Positions 30,849-39,822 of a stretch of DNA of 64,000 bases are shown one piece after another. Position numbers and translations under genes: made by a program. Each line of letters begins with the position of its first letter. Position 1 is the stretch's first letter. Under the pieces are notes generated by a model that had not been told where the DNA came from, ran no database searches, and saw only the letters and a list, made by a program, of their open reading frames with translations. The stretch covers positions 124,001 through 188,000 of the forward strand of contig NZ_JPOE01000005.1 in the NCBI RefSeq assembly GCF_000733775.1, in the 5' to 3' direction. This stretch comes from Thiomonas sp. FB-Cd (GTDB taxonomy: Bacteria > Pseudomonadota > Gammaproteobacteria > Burkholderiales > Burkholderiaceae_C).

Positions 30849-30945
30849 GGAAGGCAACATGCGGACTACTCCCGAAAGAGCTGTGCGCTGGGCGCGGTTC
30901 AAGACCTGAGCCGCGCCCGAAGACGGGTTCGCATACCCCCATTCT

Positions 30946-30974
30946 TTGCTGCGTCGCACCAATTTTGCTACAAT
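30946..30974 (+). promoter_or_regulatory. Sigma-70 promoter of the DUF3579 gene
   Basis: TTGCTG, 17-bp spacer, then TGC-TACAAT (an extended -10). The predicted transcription start is ~30 bp before ATG at 31010. Confidence 0.6.
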
Positions 30975-31009
30975 TGCGGCATCGTTTTAGTCGACGCGAC
31001 GCGCCTTCC

Positions 31010-31381
31010 ATGAAACCTACTGCTCCAATGATGTCGGTTAAGCCCCGCGAAATTTTCATCATGGGCATCACCCGTGAAGGCAAGACATTCCGCCCCAGCG
31101 ATTGGGCGGATCGCTTGGCCGGACTCATGACGCAGTTCCGCCATCCCGACTGTCCGGCACGCGAGCCTCATCTGGGTTACTCCCCCTTTTGTCTGCCCAC
31201 CACGCTTGGTGGCGTTCGCTGCGTCGTGGTCAGTGAGACCTTGCGCGAAATCGAGCCGATGGCCTTCGATTTTCTGATGGGTTTCGCTCGTGACAACAAT
31301 TTGCAAGTCGAGCAAGCTTGTCTGCTGGACAGCACCCCGGAGCAACTGCCCACAGCGCCTGGCCTGGCGATTGCAGCGTAG
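31010..31381 (+). CDS. DUF3579 family protein
   Basis: 123 residues from ATG at 31010 (MKPTAPMMSVKPREIFIMGIT); M at 31028 is an alternative start. REIFIMGITREGKTFRPSDWADRLAG is the DUF3579 hallmark, and the C-terminal part (GYSPFCLPTTLGGVRCVVV...FDFLMGFARDNNLQVEQAC) is conserved in the family. DUF3579 occurs across Betaproteobacteria, usually near argF, argG or rpsT, as here. There is no signal peptide or membrane segment. Its function is unknown. It has its own promoter and shares a bidirectional terminator with rpsT. Confidence 0.85.
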   Translation: MKPTAPMMSVKPREIFIMGITREGKTFRPSDWADRLAGLMTQFRHPDCPAREPHLGYSPFCLPTTLGGVRCVVVSETLREIEPMAFDFLMGFARDNNLQVEQACLLDSTPEQLPTAPGLAIAA

Positions 31382-31470
31382 GCATCGCCGAGGGTGCGAC
31401 GGCACCACGATCCTTTGAGGGATTTCCAGTTCGGCGAAGACCGCTTCGCGCGGTCGCTCCGTCTTGTTTG

Positions 31471-31507
31471 AAAAAAAGCCCCCGGTGTGCACCGGGGGCT
31501 TTTTTTA
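31471..31507. terminator. Bidirectional intrinsic terminator between the DUF3579 gene and rpsT
   Basis: A7-GCCCCCGGT-GTGC-ACCGGGGGC-T7: a 10-bp perfect stem, four-base loop, seven A's on the left and seven T's on the right. It can end transcription from both convergent genes. Confidence 0.95.
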
Positions 31508-31571
31508 CTTGAGGCGGTGCTGGACCCGCAAAGCGTGCAGGTCCCGCGCCACTTATCCGGGGCACCCGGTC

Positions 31572-31868
31572 TCAGGCAGCCATGCCTTTGAGCGCAGCAT
31601 TCAGGCGACTCTTGTCACGCGCCGCCTTGTTGGGATGAAACAGGCCCTTGCGTGCAATGGAGTCAAGTACTGGCACAGCCGCTTTGTATGCCTCCACGGC
31701 CTTGCCTTTATCTCCGGCTGCAATTGCCTTGCGCACGGATTTGATGGCCGTACGGAAGCGTGAACGCATCGCCGAATTGGCCGCGTTCAGCTTGATGTCC
31801 TGACGCGCGCGCTTGCGCCCGGAGGGCGTGCGGGCGCTTTTCTTTTTCGCTTGCGCGGATGTCGCCAT
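31572..31868 (-). CDS. rpsT: 30S ribosomal protein S20
   Basis: 98 residues, very basic and alanine-rich, with the S20 pattern [14 protein letters not shown]...[30 protein letters not shown] and a C-terminal [20 protein letters not shown]. The N-terminus carries extra residues common in Burkholderiales (typical length ~87). It binds 16S rRNA helices 6, 9, 11 and 44. The promoter lies at 31904-31931 and the end at the strong bidirectional terminator. Confidence 0.98.
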   Translation of the reverse strand: MATSAQAKKKSARTPSGRKRARQDIKLNAANSAMRSRFRTAIKSVRKAIAAGDKGKAVEAYKAAVPVLDSIARKGLFHPNKAARDKSRLNAALKGMAA

Positions 31869-31903
31869 GAGTATTGACCTCGAAATCGTATGGAAAACAT
31901 CAC

Positions 31904-31931
31904 ATTATAACCAGGCCGGGCATGTTCTCAA
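31904..31931 (-). promoter_or_regulatory. Sigma-70 promoter of rpsT
   Basis: On the minus strand TTGAGA (31926-31931), a 16-bp spacer and a perfect TATAAT (31904-31909) lie ~36 bp before the rpsT ATG. The arrangement back-to-back with the murJ -10 element (31952-31957) means the two genes share a ~96-bp divergent control region. Confidence 0.8.
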
Positions 31932-31951
31932 ATCCGCCGCCGCCCCCTGCC

Positions 31952-31957
31952 TATAAT
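31952..31957 (+). promoter_or_regulatory. -10 element of murJ, implying a leaderless mRNA
   Basis: A perfect TATAAT ends only 7 nt before the GTG start of murJ. The transcription start would fall on or next to the first base of the GTG. There is no Shine-Dalgarno sequence. The -35 region is weak (CAAATC at 17 bp). Confidence 0.6.
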
Positions 31958-31964
31958 CGCCGCC

Positions 31965-33512
31965 GTGAATCTCCTCAAGGCCGCCTACACCGTCTCACTG
32001 CTGACCCTCGTCTCCCGCATCACCGGCCTGCTGCGCGAGGTCCTTGTCGCACGGTATTTCGGGGCCAGCGCCTGGACAGATGCCTTCAACGTCGCCTTTC
32101 GTCTGCCCAACCTGCTGCGCAGACTCTTTGCAGAGGGGGCGTTCTCGCAAGCTTTCATTCCCATCCTCGCCCAGTCGCGCGAACACGACAGCCCCGAGGC
32201 CAATCGCAAGCTCGTGGACGATGTGGCCACAGCGCTTGCCTGGATCCTCGCTGCAGTAAGCGTTGTAGGAGTACTGCTGGCACCGATCCTGATCTTCCTC
32301 ACCGCCTCGGGCCTCCACCCGGCAGCGTTTGACGCCGCCGTATGGATGACCCGCCTGATGTTCCCCTACGCTGGGTTGATCTCGTTGGTGGCGCTATCGG
32401 CCGGAATCCTCAACACGTGGAAGCATTTCACGATCCCTTCGCTCACACCCGCACTCCTGAATCTGTCGGTCATCGTTGCGGCCATCGCATTGCACCGGGT
32501 GATGCATCCTCCCGTTTACGCGCTGGCCGTTGGGGTCATGGCCGGAGGGGTCCTGCAACTTGCCCTGCAATGGCCTGCTCTCAGACGCTACGCCGTCGTG
32601 CCACGGATCCACATGAATGCGCTCGCCGCCTGGCGCTCTCCCGGAGTGAGCCGGGTCGTCAGGCAGATGCTGCCAGCCAGCATGGCTGTCTCTGTGGCGC
32701 AGGTATCGCTCGTCATCAACACCCAAATCGCCTCGCACCTGCAAGCGGGCAGCGTATCCTGGCTCGCCTACGCAGACCGGCTCATGGAGTTTCCCACTGC
32801 ACTTCTTGGCGTGGCACTGGGTTCGGTGCTTCTGCCCAGCCTTTCGCGAGCCCACGCCGCGGGCGATCCTGAGCGCTACAGCAAGCTTCTGGACTGGGGC
32901 CTACGCCTGACCTTGCTCCTGGCTCTGCCCAGCGCGGTCGCCCTGGGTGTCTTCGCCAAGCCCCTGATTGCGATCCTCTTCAATTATGGACACTTCAATG
33001 CGTTTGACCTTGACCAAACGACGACTGCGCTGCGTGCCTATGGTCTCGGACTGCTGGGTTTGGTGGGGGTGAAAATTCTTGCACCCGGCTTCTACGCCAA
33101 GCGAGACGTGCGCACGCCCGTCAAGCTGGCCATCATCGTTCTTATCGGTACGCAGGCGATGAACGCGCTGTTCGTACCCTGGCTCGCCCACGCGGGGCTA
33201 GCGCTAGCCATTTCCTGCGGTGCGTTGCTCAATGCCGCGCTGTTGCTGCGCGGCCTCCGCCGTCGCGGCAGCTATCGTCCCGAACCGGGCTGGGCGATGT
33301 TTGCGGCAAAGGTCTTGTTGGCGCTGCTTCCGCTGGCCCTGATCCTCTTCTGGGGCGCCGAGCATTTCCCCTGGGCACATTGGAGCGGCACCGCTGCGCA
33401 CTGGAAGCGGCTGGGCGCGGCGTTTGGCCTGATGGCTGTCGCCGCAACTGCCTATTTCTTGGCTCTGGCCCTCCTAGGCATGCGGCCCAGCCAATTCCGG
33501 CATCGCGAGTAA
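31965..33512 (+). CDS. murJ: Lipid II flippase MurJ (MviN)
   Basis: A 515-residue MOP-superfamily membrane protein with ~14 hydrophobic segments. The N-terminus MNLLKAAYTVSLLTLVSRITGLLREVLVA and the ARYFGASAWTDAFNVAFRLPNLLRRLFAEGAFSQAF region are diagnostic; conserved arginines of the central cavity are present in these segments. It flips lipid II for peptidoglycan synthesis. The GTG start at 31965 aligns exactly with the family N-terminus and appears to be leaderless. Essential in most bacteria. Confidence 0.96.
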   Translation: MNLLKAAYTVSLLTLVSRITGLLREVLVARYFGASAWTDAFNVAFRLPNLLRRLFAEGAFSQAFIPILAQSREHDSPEANRKLVDDVATALAWILAAVSVVGVLLAPILIFLTASGLHPAAFDAAVWMTRLMFPYAGLISLVALSAGILNTWKHFTIPSLTPALLNLSVIVAAIALHRVMHPPVYALAVGVMAGGVLQLALQWPALRRYAVVPRIHMNALAAWRSPGVSRVVRQMLPASMAVSVAQVSLVINTQIASHLQAGSVSWLAYADRLMEFPTALLGVALGSVLLPSLSRAHAAGDPERYSKLLDWGLRLTLLLALPSAVALGVFAKPLIAILFNYGHFNAFDLDQTTTALRAYGLGLLGLVGVKILAPGFYAKRDVRTPVKLAIIVLIGTQAMNALFVPWLAHAGLALAISCGALLNAALLLRGLRRRGSYRPEPGWAMFAAKVLLALLPLALILFWGAEHFPWAHWSGTAAHWKRLGAAFGLMAVAATAYFLALALLGMRPSQFRHRE

Positions 33513-33604
33513 CGCCAGAGCGGAATGCAGCCCATTGGCAACGCTGCGCGCAGGACGCGCACAATGCACATGAGGATTTCATCTTGCAAGAGACGGAGAC
33601 GATC

Positions 33605-33973
33605 ATGTCACTGAACAGCGAGCAAAAGCACGCAATCGAACTTGCCTTGCGCCAGCGCCGAGCGGCAGTGCTGGACGAGCTGCGCAGCGAAACCCACGCC
33701 GAAGATGGCACGATGCGCCTGCCTACCCACCGCGGGGAAGCCGACGACGACGTGACCTCTGCAACAGACGCGGTGGATATGGCGCAAACGCTGCGTGACG
33801 CCTCGGAGCTCGAGCGTATCGACGCGGCGCTGGCTCGTTTGCCGAGTGCGCAGTTTGGCGTGTGCGTTGACTGCCGCGAAGACATTGGAGTCGAGCGCCT
33901 GCAGGCTGAACCGACAGCCGTGCGGTGCACGGCTTGCCAGATTCGCTACGAGAAGAGCCACGCCCCCGTCTGA
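33605..33973 (+). CDS. DksA/TraR-family zinc-finger protein
   Basis: 122 residues from ATG at 33605 (MSLNSEQKHAIELALRQRRAAVLDEL). An N-terminal coiled-coil hairpin is followed by a C4 zinc finger C-x2-C-x17-C-x2-C (CVDCREDIGVERLQAEPTAVRCTAC). It is shorter than DksA (~150 residues), and the tip segment EADDDVTSATD does not keep the DksA D-x2-D-x-A motif, so full DksA activity towards RNA polymerase is uncertain. Stand-alone gene with a short intergenic space after murJ. Confidence 0.88.
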   Translation: MSLNSEQKHAIELALRQRRAAVLDELRSETHAEDGTMRLPTHRGEADDDVTSATDAVDMAQTLRDASELERIDAALARLPSAQFGVCVDCREDIGVERLQAEPTAVRCTACQIRYEKSHAPV

Positions 33974-33997
33974 TACGGCGCTTTCGCTTGGCATCTT

Positions 33998-34017
33998 CCC
34001 CGTCCTCAGCGACGGGG
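33998..34017. terminator. Hairpin between convergent dksA-like and purM genes
   Basis: CCCCGTC-CTCAGC-GACGGGG, a 7-bp GC stem between two convergent genes. The T-tract is poor in both directions (CTTG on plus, AAG on minus), so it is a weak or Rho-assisted terminator candidate. Confidence 0.4.
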
Positions 34018-34044
34018 CTTGTCGCGCACCGGGTCAGTCTGGCA

Positions 34045-35079
34045 TCAACGGACGCTGACTGCAGATTCACCCGCAACACGCGGGCGGATCACACCAATGC
34101 GTGAGCATTGCTCGCCGGCCGCCTGGAGGTTCTTCAATGCCTCGTCGGCCCGCTCATGGTCGACCACCAACACGTAGCCGATACCGCAATTGAAGGTCCG
34201 CAGCATCTCATCTTCGGGTATGTTTCCTTCACGCTGAAGCCACTTGAACACCTCGGGCCTGGCCCAAGCGTCGCGTTGCAGCGCGCAATGCAGATCCGCT
34301 GGCAGGACCCGCGGAATGTTCTCCAATAAGCCGCCACCCGTGATGTGCGCCATGGCATTGACCTCAATCGTCTGCAAGAGCGCCAGCACAGATTTGCAGT
34401 AAATCCGCGTTGGAGCCATCACTGCATCACGGAATGGCCGCCCGTCGAGTTCCTCGGGCAACTGGCCGGCCGCACGCTCAATGACCTTGTGTACGAGCGA
34501 ATAGCCGTTTGAATGGATGCCGCTTGAAGCCAGGCCAAGCACGACGTCGCCGGCGCGCACGGTGGCGCCCGATACGAGCCGGCTTTTTTCCGCAGCGCCG
34601 ACGCAAAAACCAGCGAGGTCATACTCCCCTGGCGGGTACATGCCTGGCATTTCGGCCGTCTCCCCACCAATCAAGGCGCAACCCGCCAGTTCGCATCCAC
34701 GAGCGATACCGCCGACCACCTGCGCCGCCACATCCACCGCCAGCTTGCCGCACGCGAAATAATCGAGAAAGAACAGAGGCTCAGCACCCTGCACGAGCAC
34801 ATCATTGACGCTCATGGCCACCAGATCGATGCCGACCGTGTCATGGCGGGCCCACTTGAATGCCAAGCGCAGCTTCGTGCCCACACCATCGGTGCCGGAC
34901 ACGAGCACGGGCTCGCGGTACCGCTTGGGCACCTCGAACAAGGCGCCAAAGCCACCAATGCCGGCCAGGACACCGTCGCGCATCGTACGGGCGGCCAGCG
35001 GCTTGATGGCATCGACCAAGGCATCTCCGGCATCGATATCAACGCCTGCGTCACGATAAGTCAGACTGGTTTTGGACAT
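34045..35079 (-). CDS. purM: Phosphoribosylformylglycinamidine cyclo-ligase (AIR synthetase)
   Basis: 344 residues from ATG at 35079 ([18 protein letters not shown]), the family start. Motifs: [86 protein letters not shown] and CGIGYVLVV. It makes 5-aminoimidazole ribotide in purine synthesis. It is divergent from the PerM-hda operon, with an inverted repeat in the shared control region. Confidence 0.97.
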   Translation of the reverse strand: MSKTSLTYRDAGVDIDAGDALVDAIKPLAARTMRDGVLAGIGGFGALFEVPKRYREPVLVSGTDGVGTKLRLAFKWARHDTVGIDLVAMSVNDVLVQGAEPLFFLDYFACGKLAVDVAAQVVGGIARGCELAGCALIGGETAEMPGMYPPGEYDLAGFCVGAAEKSRLVSGATVRAGDVVLGLASSGIHSNGYSLVHKVIERAAGQLPEELDGRPFRDAVMAPTRIYCKSVLALLQTIEVNAMAHITGGGLLENIPRVLPADLHCALQRDAWARPEVFKWLQREGNIPEDEMLRTFNCGIGYVLVVDHERADEALKNLQAAGEQCSRIGVIRPRVAGESAVSVR

Positions 35080-35130
35080 GGTTCGGGAAGGGCTGGCGCA
35101 GCGCCGGTGTCGGCTGCCGCTGCGCATTCA

Positions 35131-35151
35131 TAGAATATCGGCAGCATTCTA
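35131..35151. promoter_or_regulatory. Inverted repeat upstream of purM, candidate operator
   Basis: TAGAAT-N9-ATTCTA is a perfect 6-bp inverted repeat in the divergent purM / AI-2E transporter control region. It overlaps a possible -10 of purM (TATTCT on the minus strand). It does not resemble the enterobacterial PurR box, so the binding protein is unknown. Confidence 0.3.
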
Positions 35152-35275
35152 GGAGCCTGCCGCGCAGGGGCCGTGTGAAGGTGCGAATGTGGCGGGTGGT
35201 CGATCCGTGCTGCGCTGCCCGTTCACAGCCCATAATGTTCACGTCTGCTGGCCCCTCAGGTCGACGCTGCCGGAA

Positions 35276-36397
35276 ATGACCAGCGCAGGATCTGCACGCA
35301 ACCTGAATCAACCACGACTCGCGACCCCTCACGTGCAACTATCCAAAGCCAACAAGGTTCGCCTGATCTGGGCGGCGATCATCCTCATTGCACTATGGGC
35401 GACTTCACTGCTTGGCTCCGTTCTGATGCCGTTCCTGGTTGCGCTGACAATCGCTTATGGCTTGCACCCGACCGTTGAGCGGCTGCAACGCTGGCACATC
35501 CCCCGTCCCGTCGGCACAACCCTTGCGCTCGTGCTCCTCATTGTCGCGCTGGTCGCCCTCGGCAGCTTGATCGTTTCCGTGCTGAGCAGCACCCTACCCC
35601 AATTGCAGCAGCAAGTGCCTTCGTTGCTATTGAGCATGAATGCCTGGCTCAGCGCGAAAGCGGCACACCTGGGGTTTCAGGCGCAATTCGACACGACGAG
35701 CCTTAAGCGTTTACTGACGAAGATCCTTTCAGGCGACCCCGAACGATCGGCCATGCAGTTGCTGAGCTCTGCCCGTAGCGGAGGTGGAGCGATCATCGTG
35801 GTTTTGGGCAATCTTGTGCTCATTCCGGTTCTCACCTTTTACCTGCTCATGGACTGGCACAACCTCATGCGCCGCAGCTTCAGCCTGGTGCCGCTGCATC
35901 AACGCGAGGCACTGCACGACTTCCTCGGCGAATGCGACGCCATTCTCAACCGCTACGTGCGTGGGCAATTGGCCGTCATGCTCATCCTGGCGGCTTTCTA
36001 CGCGGCTGGTTTAGCCCTGGCCGGGTTCCAGCTGGCCCTGCCCATCGGCGTATTCACGGGGCTTGCCGTATTCGTCCCGTTCGTGGGTTTCGGGTTCGGA
36101 CTGCTTTTGGCTTTGCTTGCGGGCGCCCTCCAATTCCAGAGCTTTTATGCACTGTGGGCCGTGGCGGTGGTTTACGGCATCGGGCAGGTTCTCGAGAGCT
36201 CCTACCTGACACCGAAGCTCCTAGGCCGCCATATCGGCCTGCATCCCTTGCTGGTCATATTCCTGCTCCTTGCGTTCGGCCATTTGTTCGGTTTCGTTGG
36301 TGTGCTGCTTGCCTTGCCAGCGGGGGCACTATTGCTCGTGGTGGCTCGTCACGCGTTGGTCTGGTATCGTTCGAGTCCCTTGTTTTTGCGCACATGA
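35276..36397 (+). CDS. AI-2E family transporter / PerM-like permease
   Basis: About 373 residues from ATG at 35276 (MTSAGSARNLNQ); the longer start at 35189 is less likely. A membrane protein with about eight hydrophobic segments in the PerM/TqsA pattern: VLMPFLVALTIAYGLHPTVERLQ, LIPVLTFYLLMDWHNLMRRSF, and VFVPFVGFGFGLLLALL. Members export AI-2 or act as Na+/H+ antiporters; the exact cargo cannot be read. It leads the operon hda-HAD-pcnB-folK, with its TGA overlapping the ATG of hda. Confidence 0.9.
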   Translation: MTSAGSARNLNQPRLATPHVQLSKANKVRLIWAAIILIALWATSLLGSVLMPFLVALTIAYGLHPTVERLQRWHIPRPVGTTLALVLLIVALVALGSLIVSVLSSTLPQLQQQVPSLLLSMNAWLSAKAAHLGFQAQFDTTSLKRLLTKILSGDPERSAMQLLSSARSGGGAIIVVLGNLVLIPVLTFYLLMDWHNLMRRSFSLVPLHQREALHDFLGECDAILNRYVRGQLAVMLILAAFYAAGLALAGFQLALPIGVFTGLAVFVPFVGFGFGLLLALLAGALQFQSFYALWAVAVVYGIGQVLESSYLTPKLLGRHIGLHPLLVIFLLLAFGHLFGFVGVLLALPAGALLLVVARHALVWYRSSPLFLRT

Positions 36398-37140
36398 GAA
36401 CGCCATTCGACGACGGTGCGAGCCGGCAGTTGCTGCTGGCCCTGCAATGGGATGATGAACCGACGCTGGAGAACTTTGAGCCCGGTGCGAACGGTCTCGC
36501 GCTTGAAGCCTTGCACAAATTGCTGACCGCCACCGAAGGCGGCGCGCTTTACCTTTGGGGCCCGACGGCCAGCGGCAAGAGCCACCTCCTGCGCGCCTGC
36601 TGTGGCGAAGTGCAGAGGGGCCAGCGTTGGGCTCTATACCTGACACCGCATAGTCCGCCCTCCCATTGGCCTTCGCTCGACTCCCTCGCGCATGTTGGGC
36701 CCGGCGCGTTGCTGGCAGTGGATGACGTGCAGTCCTGTGCGGCGTGGCAGCAGGACGTGTTGTTCGGCCTCTTTAACGCGGCGCGCCAGTTCAACGTGGC
36801 TTTTGTGGCCGCAGGGGATGCTGCACCAGCGCAACTCGATCTCCGTGCCGACATACGCACGCGACTCGCCTGGGGCCTGGCGTTGGCACTGGAGCCATTG
36901 GACGATGCTGCCAAGCAACGCGTGCTGCAGCGCATGGCCGCGTCACGAGGATTTGAACTGCGCGATGATCTGAGCCGTTATATTCTGACCCACCACGCGC
37001 GCGACATGACTTCGCTGCTGGATCTCGTTTCTCGGCTCGACGCCTACGCCATGCAGCACGCGCGCGCCACCAGCATTCCCCTGCTCAAAGCCATGCTGGC
37101 ACATGCGGATTCCGCCACCCTTTCCACCACCAGATCCTGA
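36394..37140 (+). CDS. hda: DnaA-related regulatory protein Hda
   Basis: 248 residues from ATG at 36394 in the ATGA overlap with the PerM gene. The N-terminal QLLLALQWDDEPTLENF resembles the clamp-binding QLxLPL motif of Hda. Walker A is LWGPTASGKSHLLRA, Walker B AVDDVQ, and AAA+ sensor/arginine segments such as RLAWGLALALEPL and the C-terminal RDMTSLLDLVSRLDAYAM follow; the DnaA DNA-binding domain is absent. With the DNA-loaded beta clamp it stimulates ATP hydrolysis by DnaA after initiation. Confidence 0.93.
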   Translation: MRTPFDDGASRQLLLALQWDDEPTLENFEPGANGLALEALHKLLTATEGGALYLWGPTASGKSHLLRACCGEVQRGQRWALYLTPHSPPSHWPSLDSLAHVGPGALLAVDDVQSCAAWQQDVLFGLFNAARQFNVAFVAAGDAAPAQLDLRADIRTRLAWGLALALEPLDDAAKQRVLQRMAASRGFELRDDLSRYILTHHARDMTSLLDLVSRLDAYAMQHARATSIPLLKAMLAHADSATLSTTRS

Positions 37141-37151
37141 CTCCCACGCGA

Positions 37152-37829
37152 ATGCCCAACCGTCGTCTTGCGCTGTTCGACTTGGACAACACCCTCATCC
37201 CGTTCGATTCGGACCATGCGTGGGGCGAATTCTGCGTGCACCTCGGCTGGGCCGACGGTGAACGGTACCGCCAGGAAAATGACCGCTTTTACGCCGCCTA
37301 CCGCGCAGGTACGCTGGACTTGGATGCATACCTGCGCTTCTCGCTTGCTCCCTTGGTCGGGCGTTCGCCAGAGGCGCTGGAAGCCGCCAACCACGCTTTC
37401 ATGCAGAAAGTCGTGCTGCCGCAAATCCGCCCCCAGGCAATAAACCTGGTCCAAAAACACCAGCGCAATGGCGATTTGTGCGCAATCGTCACTGCCACCA
37501 ACGACTTCGTCACCGGGCCGATTGCCCGGGCCTTCGGCGTCGATCATTTGATCGCCGTGCAAGCCGAGCGCGATGCTGCCGGCTCCTACACCGGGGGCTG
37601 GGTTGGCATTCCCTCATTCCGCGAGGGGAAGATTGCACGCACCGAGCAATGGCTTGCTGCGCAAGGTCTGGGCTGGGTCAGTTTCACCCAGACATGGTTC
37701 TATTCCGACTCGATCAACGACCAATCGCTGCTCGAACGCGTCACCCACCCCGTGGTCGTGCATCCCGACCCCAAGCTCGCCGACGTCGCACACCGTCGCG
37801 GCTGGCCCGTCCTTGACCTTTTTCCATGA
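37152..37829 (+). CDS. HAD-IB family hydrolase (SerB/CicA-like)
   Basis: 225 residues. HAD motif I is LFDLDNTLIPFDSDHAW, motif II VTATNDFV, motif III via K in REGKIARTEQWL, motif IV YSDSINDQSLLERV. The insertion cap after motif I is small and helical, as in HAD-IB phosphatases of the SerB or CicA type. The substrate may be phosphoserine, but the family includes enzymes with other phosphomonoesters. It lies 11 bp after hda and overlaps pcnB by 4 bp (ATGA). Confidence 0.88.
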   Translation: MPNRRLALFDLDNTLIPFDSDHAWGEFCVHLGWADGERYRQENDRFYAAYRAGTLDLDAYLRFSLAPLVGRSPEALEAANHAFMQKVVLPQIRPQAINLVQKHQRNGDLCAIVTATNDFVTGPIARAFGVDHLIAVQAERDAAGSYTGGWVGIPSFREGKIARTEQWLAAQGLGWVSFTQTWFYSDSINDQSLLERVTHPVVVHPDPKLADVAHRRGWPVLDLFP

Positions 37830-39265
37830 TCCGCAAACTTATCACTCGCCTGCTTGGCGGCAAATCGCAACCGTCCGCCCCTACGGGCAAACGCTTGGAA
37901 ATCCCGCGGGCCCAGCACCAGATCAATGTTGGGCAGCTGCCCAACTCCGCGCTCACCGTCGTGCGTACGCTGCAGCAAGCCGGATTCGAAGCCTATATCG
38001 TGGGTGGCGCCGTGCGCGATCTTCTGCTTGGATTCAAGCCTAAGGACTTCGACGTCGCCACGAATGCCACGCCGGAACAAGTCAAGCCGCTGTTTCGACG
38101 CGCCATTCTCATCGGGAGGCGCTTCCGCATCGTGCACGTCATGTTCGGTCGCGAAATCATTGAAGTATCCACCTTCCGCGCGAGCATGGACACGCAACCC
38201 GCCGCCAGAGTGGGTGGTGACGAGCGCAACGTGCGCGATCTTGCGGGCAAGCTCCACGCTGTGGACGAGAGCGGCCGCGTGCTGCGTGACAACGTCTGGG
38301 GGCCGCAGGACCAGGATGCCGCGCGCCGTGACTTCACGGTCAACGCGTTGTATTACGACCCGACACGCGATATCGTCGTGGACTACCACCACGGTCTTCG
38401 GGATATCAAGGCGCGCACCCTGCGCATGATCGGCGACCCTGCCACCCGCTACCGTGAGGATCCAGTGCGCCTGCTGCGCGTAGCGCGATTTGCTGCCAAG
38501 CTTGGCTTCGCCATCGACCCGGCAACACGTGCACCCATCGCCCACCATACGGCTCTGCTACGCAATGTCCCCTCGGCGCGACTATTCGACGAAACAATCA
38601 AGCTGCTGCAGACCGGACATGCGCTGGCCTCGCTGGAGCAATTGCGGAACCTGGGGCTGCACAAGGGACTGCTTCCGCTTATCGACCTGGCGCTCAACCA
38701 GCCACAAGGCGAGGCCTTTGTGATGGCGGCGCTTCGTGATACTGACGCGCGACTCGCCGAGGGCAAGACAGCAAGTCCCAGCTTTTTGTTCGCCTGTCTG
38801 CTGTGGCCGCAGGTCAACAGTCACTGGGCCGCGCTGCAGACCGAGGGCGTGCCGGCCATTGCCGCGCTCGATCAAGCTGCCGATGAGGTGCTGAGCGCCC
38901 AAGCCGAGCGCCTCGCCATCCAGCGCCGCATCGCTGTGGACATGCGTGAGATATGGTCGCTGCAGCCACGCCTGGCTCGGCGCACGCCGCGTTATGCATA
39001 CAGCGTGCTTGAGCATCCACGTTTTCGCGCCGCTTACGATTTTCTGCTGCTGCGAGCACGCACTGGCGGCGCCGATCCTGATCTGGCGAGCTGGTGGTCA
39101 CACTTCCAGGACGCTGACGAGACTGAACGCGCCGCGCTCATTGAGCAGGCGGCACGGACCAATCCCGCCGAGCCCGGCAAGCGCAAGCGCCGCAAGCGCA
39201 AAAAGCCCGGGGCGTCGCAGACTGAGCCGTCCACCGGCGGGGGCGGCAGCGCATCATCCCAGTAG
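37826..39265 (+). CDS. pcnB: Poly(A) polymerase I
   Basis: 479 residues. Nucleotidyltransferase family motifs: VGGAVRDLLLGFKPKDFDVATNATPEQVK (Gly-Gly and the Asp pair), RRDFTVNALYYDPT and EDPVRLLRVARFAAKLGF. The tail is lysine/arginine rich (KRKRRKRKK near 462), typical of PcnB rather than CCA-adding enzymes. It adds poly(A) tails that speed RNA decay. Its position in the PerM-hda-HAD-pcnB-folK operon is standard in Burkholderiales. Confidence 0.96.
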   Translation: MIRKLITRLLGGKSQPSAPTGKRLEIPRAQHQINVGQLPNSALTVVRTLQQAGFEAYIVGGAVRDLLLGFKPKDFDVATNATPEQVKPLFRRAILIGRRFRIVHVMFGREIIEVSTFRASMDTQPAARVGGDERNVRDLAGKLHAVDESGRVLRDNVWGPQDQDAARRDFTVNALYYDPTRDIVVDYHHGLRDIKARTLRMIGDPATRYREDPVRLLRVARFAAKLGFAIDPATRAPIAHHTALLRNVPSARLFDETIKLLQTGHALASLEQLRNLGLHKGLLPLIDLALNQPQGEAFVMAALRDTDARLAEGKTASPSFLFACLLWPQVNSHWAALQTEGVPAIAALDQAADEVLSAQAERLAIQRRIAVDMREIWSLQPRLARRTPRYAYSVLEHPRFRAAYDFLLLRARTGGADPDLASWWSHFQDADETERAALIEQAARTNPAEPGKRKRRKRKKPGASQTEPSTGGGGSASSQ

Positions 39266-39273
39266 CCACGCGC

Positions 39274-39813
39274 ATGGCACGCCAAGACCCGGCCGGGGCC
39301 GAGGTCGCCCTCATCAGCCTGGGCGCAAATCTGGGTGACGGCGCGAAGGCCTTGCATACGGCTCTTGCCGCTCTGCAGACTGTGCCCGCCTGCCGTCTTG
39401 TCGAGGCTTCGAGCCTTTATCGCAGCGCTCCCGTGGATGCGGCGGGACCAGACTACTGGAACGCTGTTGTTGCCATGCAGTGCGGCTTGACGCCGGACGC
39501 CCTGCTCGCCTGGCTACAACGCCTTGAGAACGAGCACGGGCGCGAGCGCCCGCAAGGGGTTCACAATGCACCACGCACGCTCGATCTCGATTTGCTTCTT
39601 TTCGGCTCGCGCCGTCTGCACGATGAACGGCTCATCTTGCCCCATCCACGAATGCATCTGCGCGCCTTTGTGCTGGTGCCTCTCGCGGAGATCTGGCCGC
39701 ATTGGACTTTGCCTGACGGCGAGTCCGTCGCGCACGCGGCGCGCCGGCTTCAACAAGCGGGGCAGCAAATCCAGCGCGTTGGCCCCCTTGCCATCATCTC
39801 GACCAATTCGTAA
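39274..39813 (+). CDS. folK: 2-amino-4-hydroxy-6-hydroxymethyldihydropteridine pyrophosphokinase
   Basis: 179 residues. HPPK motifs: LISLGANLGDGAKALHTAL, SSLYRSAPVD, YWNAVVAMQ, LQRLENEHGRER, APRTLDLDLLLFG (metal Asp pair) and LILPHPRMHLRAFVLVPL. It makes the pyrophosphorylated pterin that FolP uses in folate synthesis. It lies 8 bp after pcnB and is the last gene of the operon before the convergent TM2 gene. Confidence 0.96.
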   Translation: MARQDPAGAEVALISLGANLGDGAKALHTALAALQTVPACRLVEASSLYRSAPVDAAGPDYWNAVVAMQCGLTPDALLAWLQRLENEHGRERPQGVHNAPRTLDLDLLLFGSRRLHDERLILPHPRMHLRAFVLVPLAEIWPHWTLPDGESVAHAARRLQQAGQQIQRVGPLAIISTNS

Positions 39814-39822
39814 CGGCTGCGA

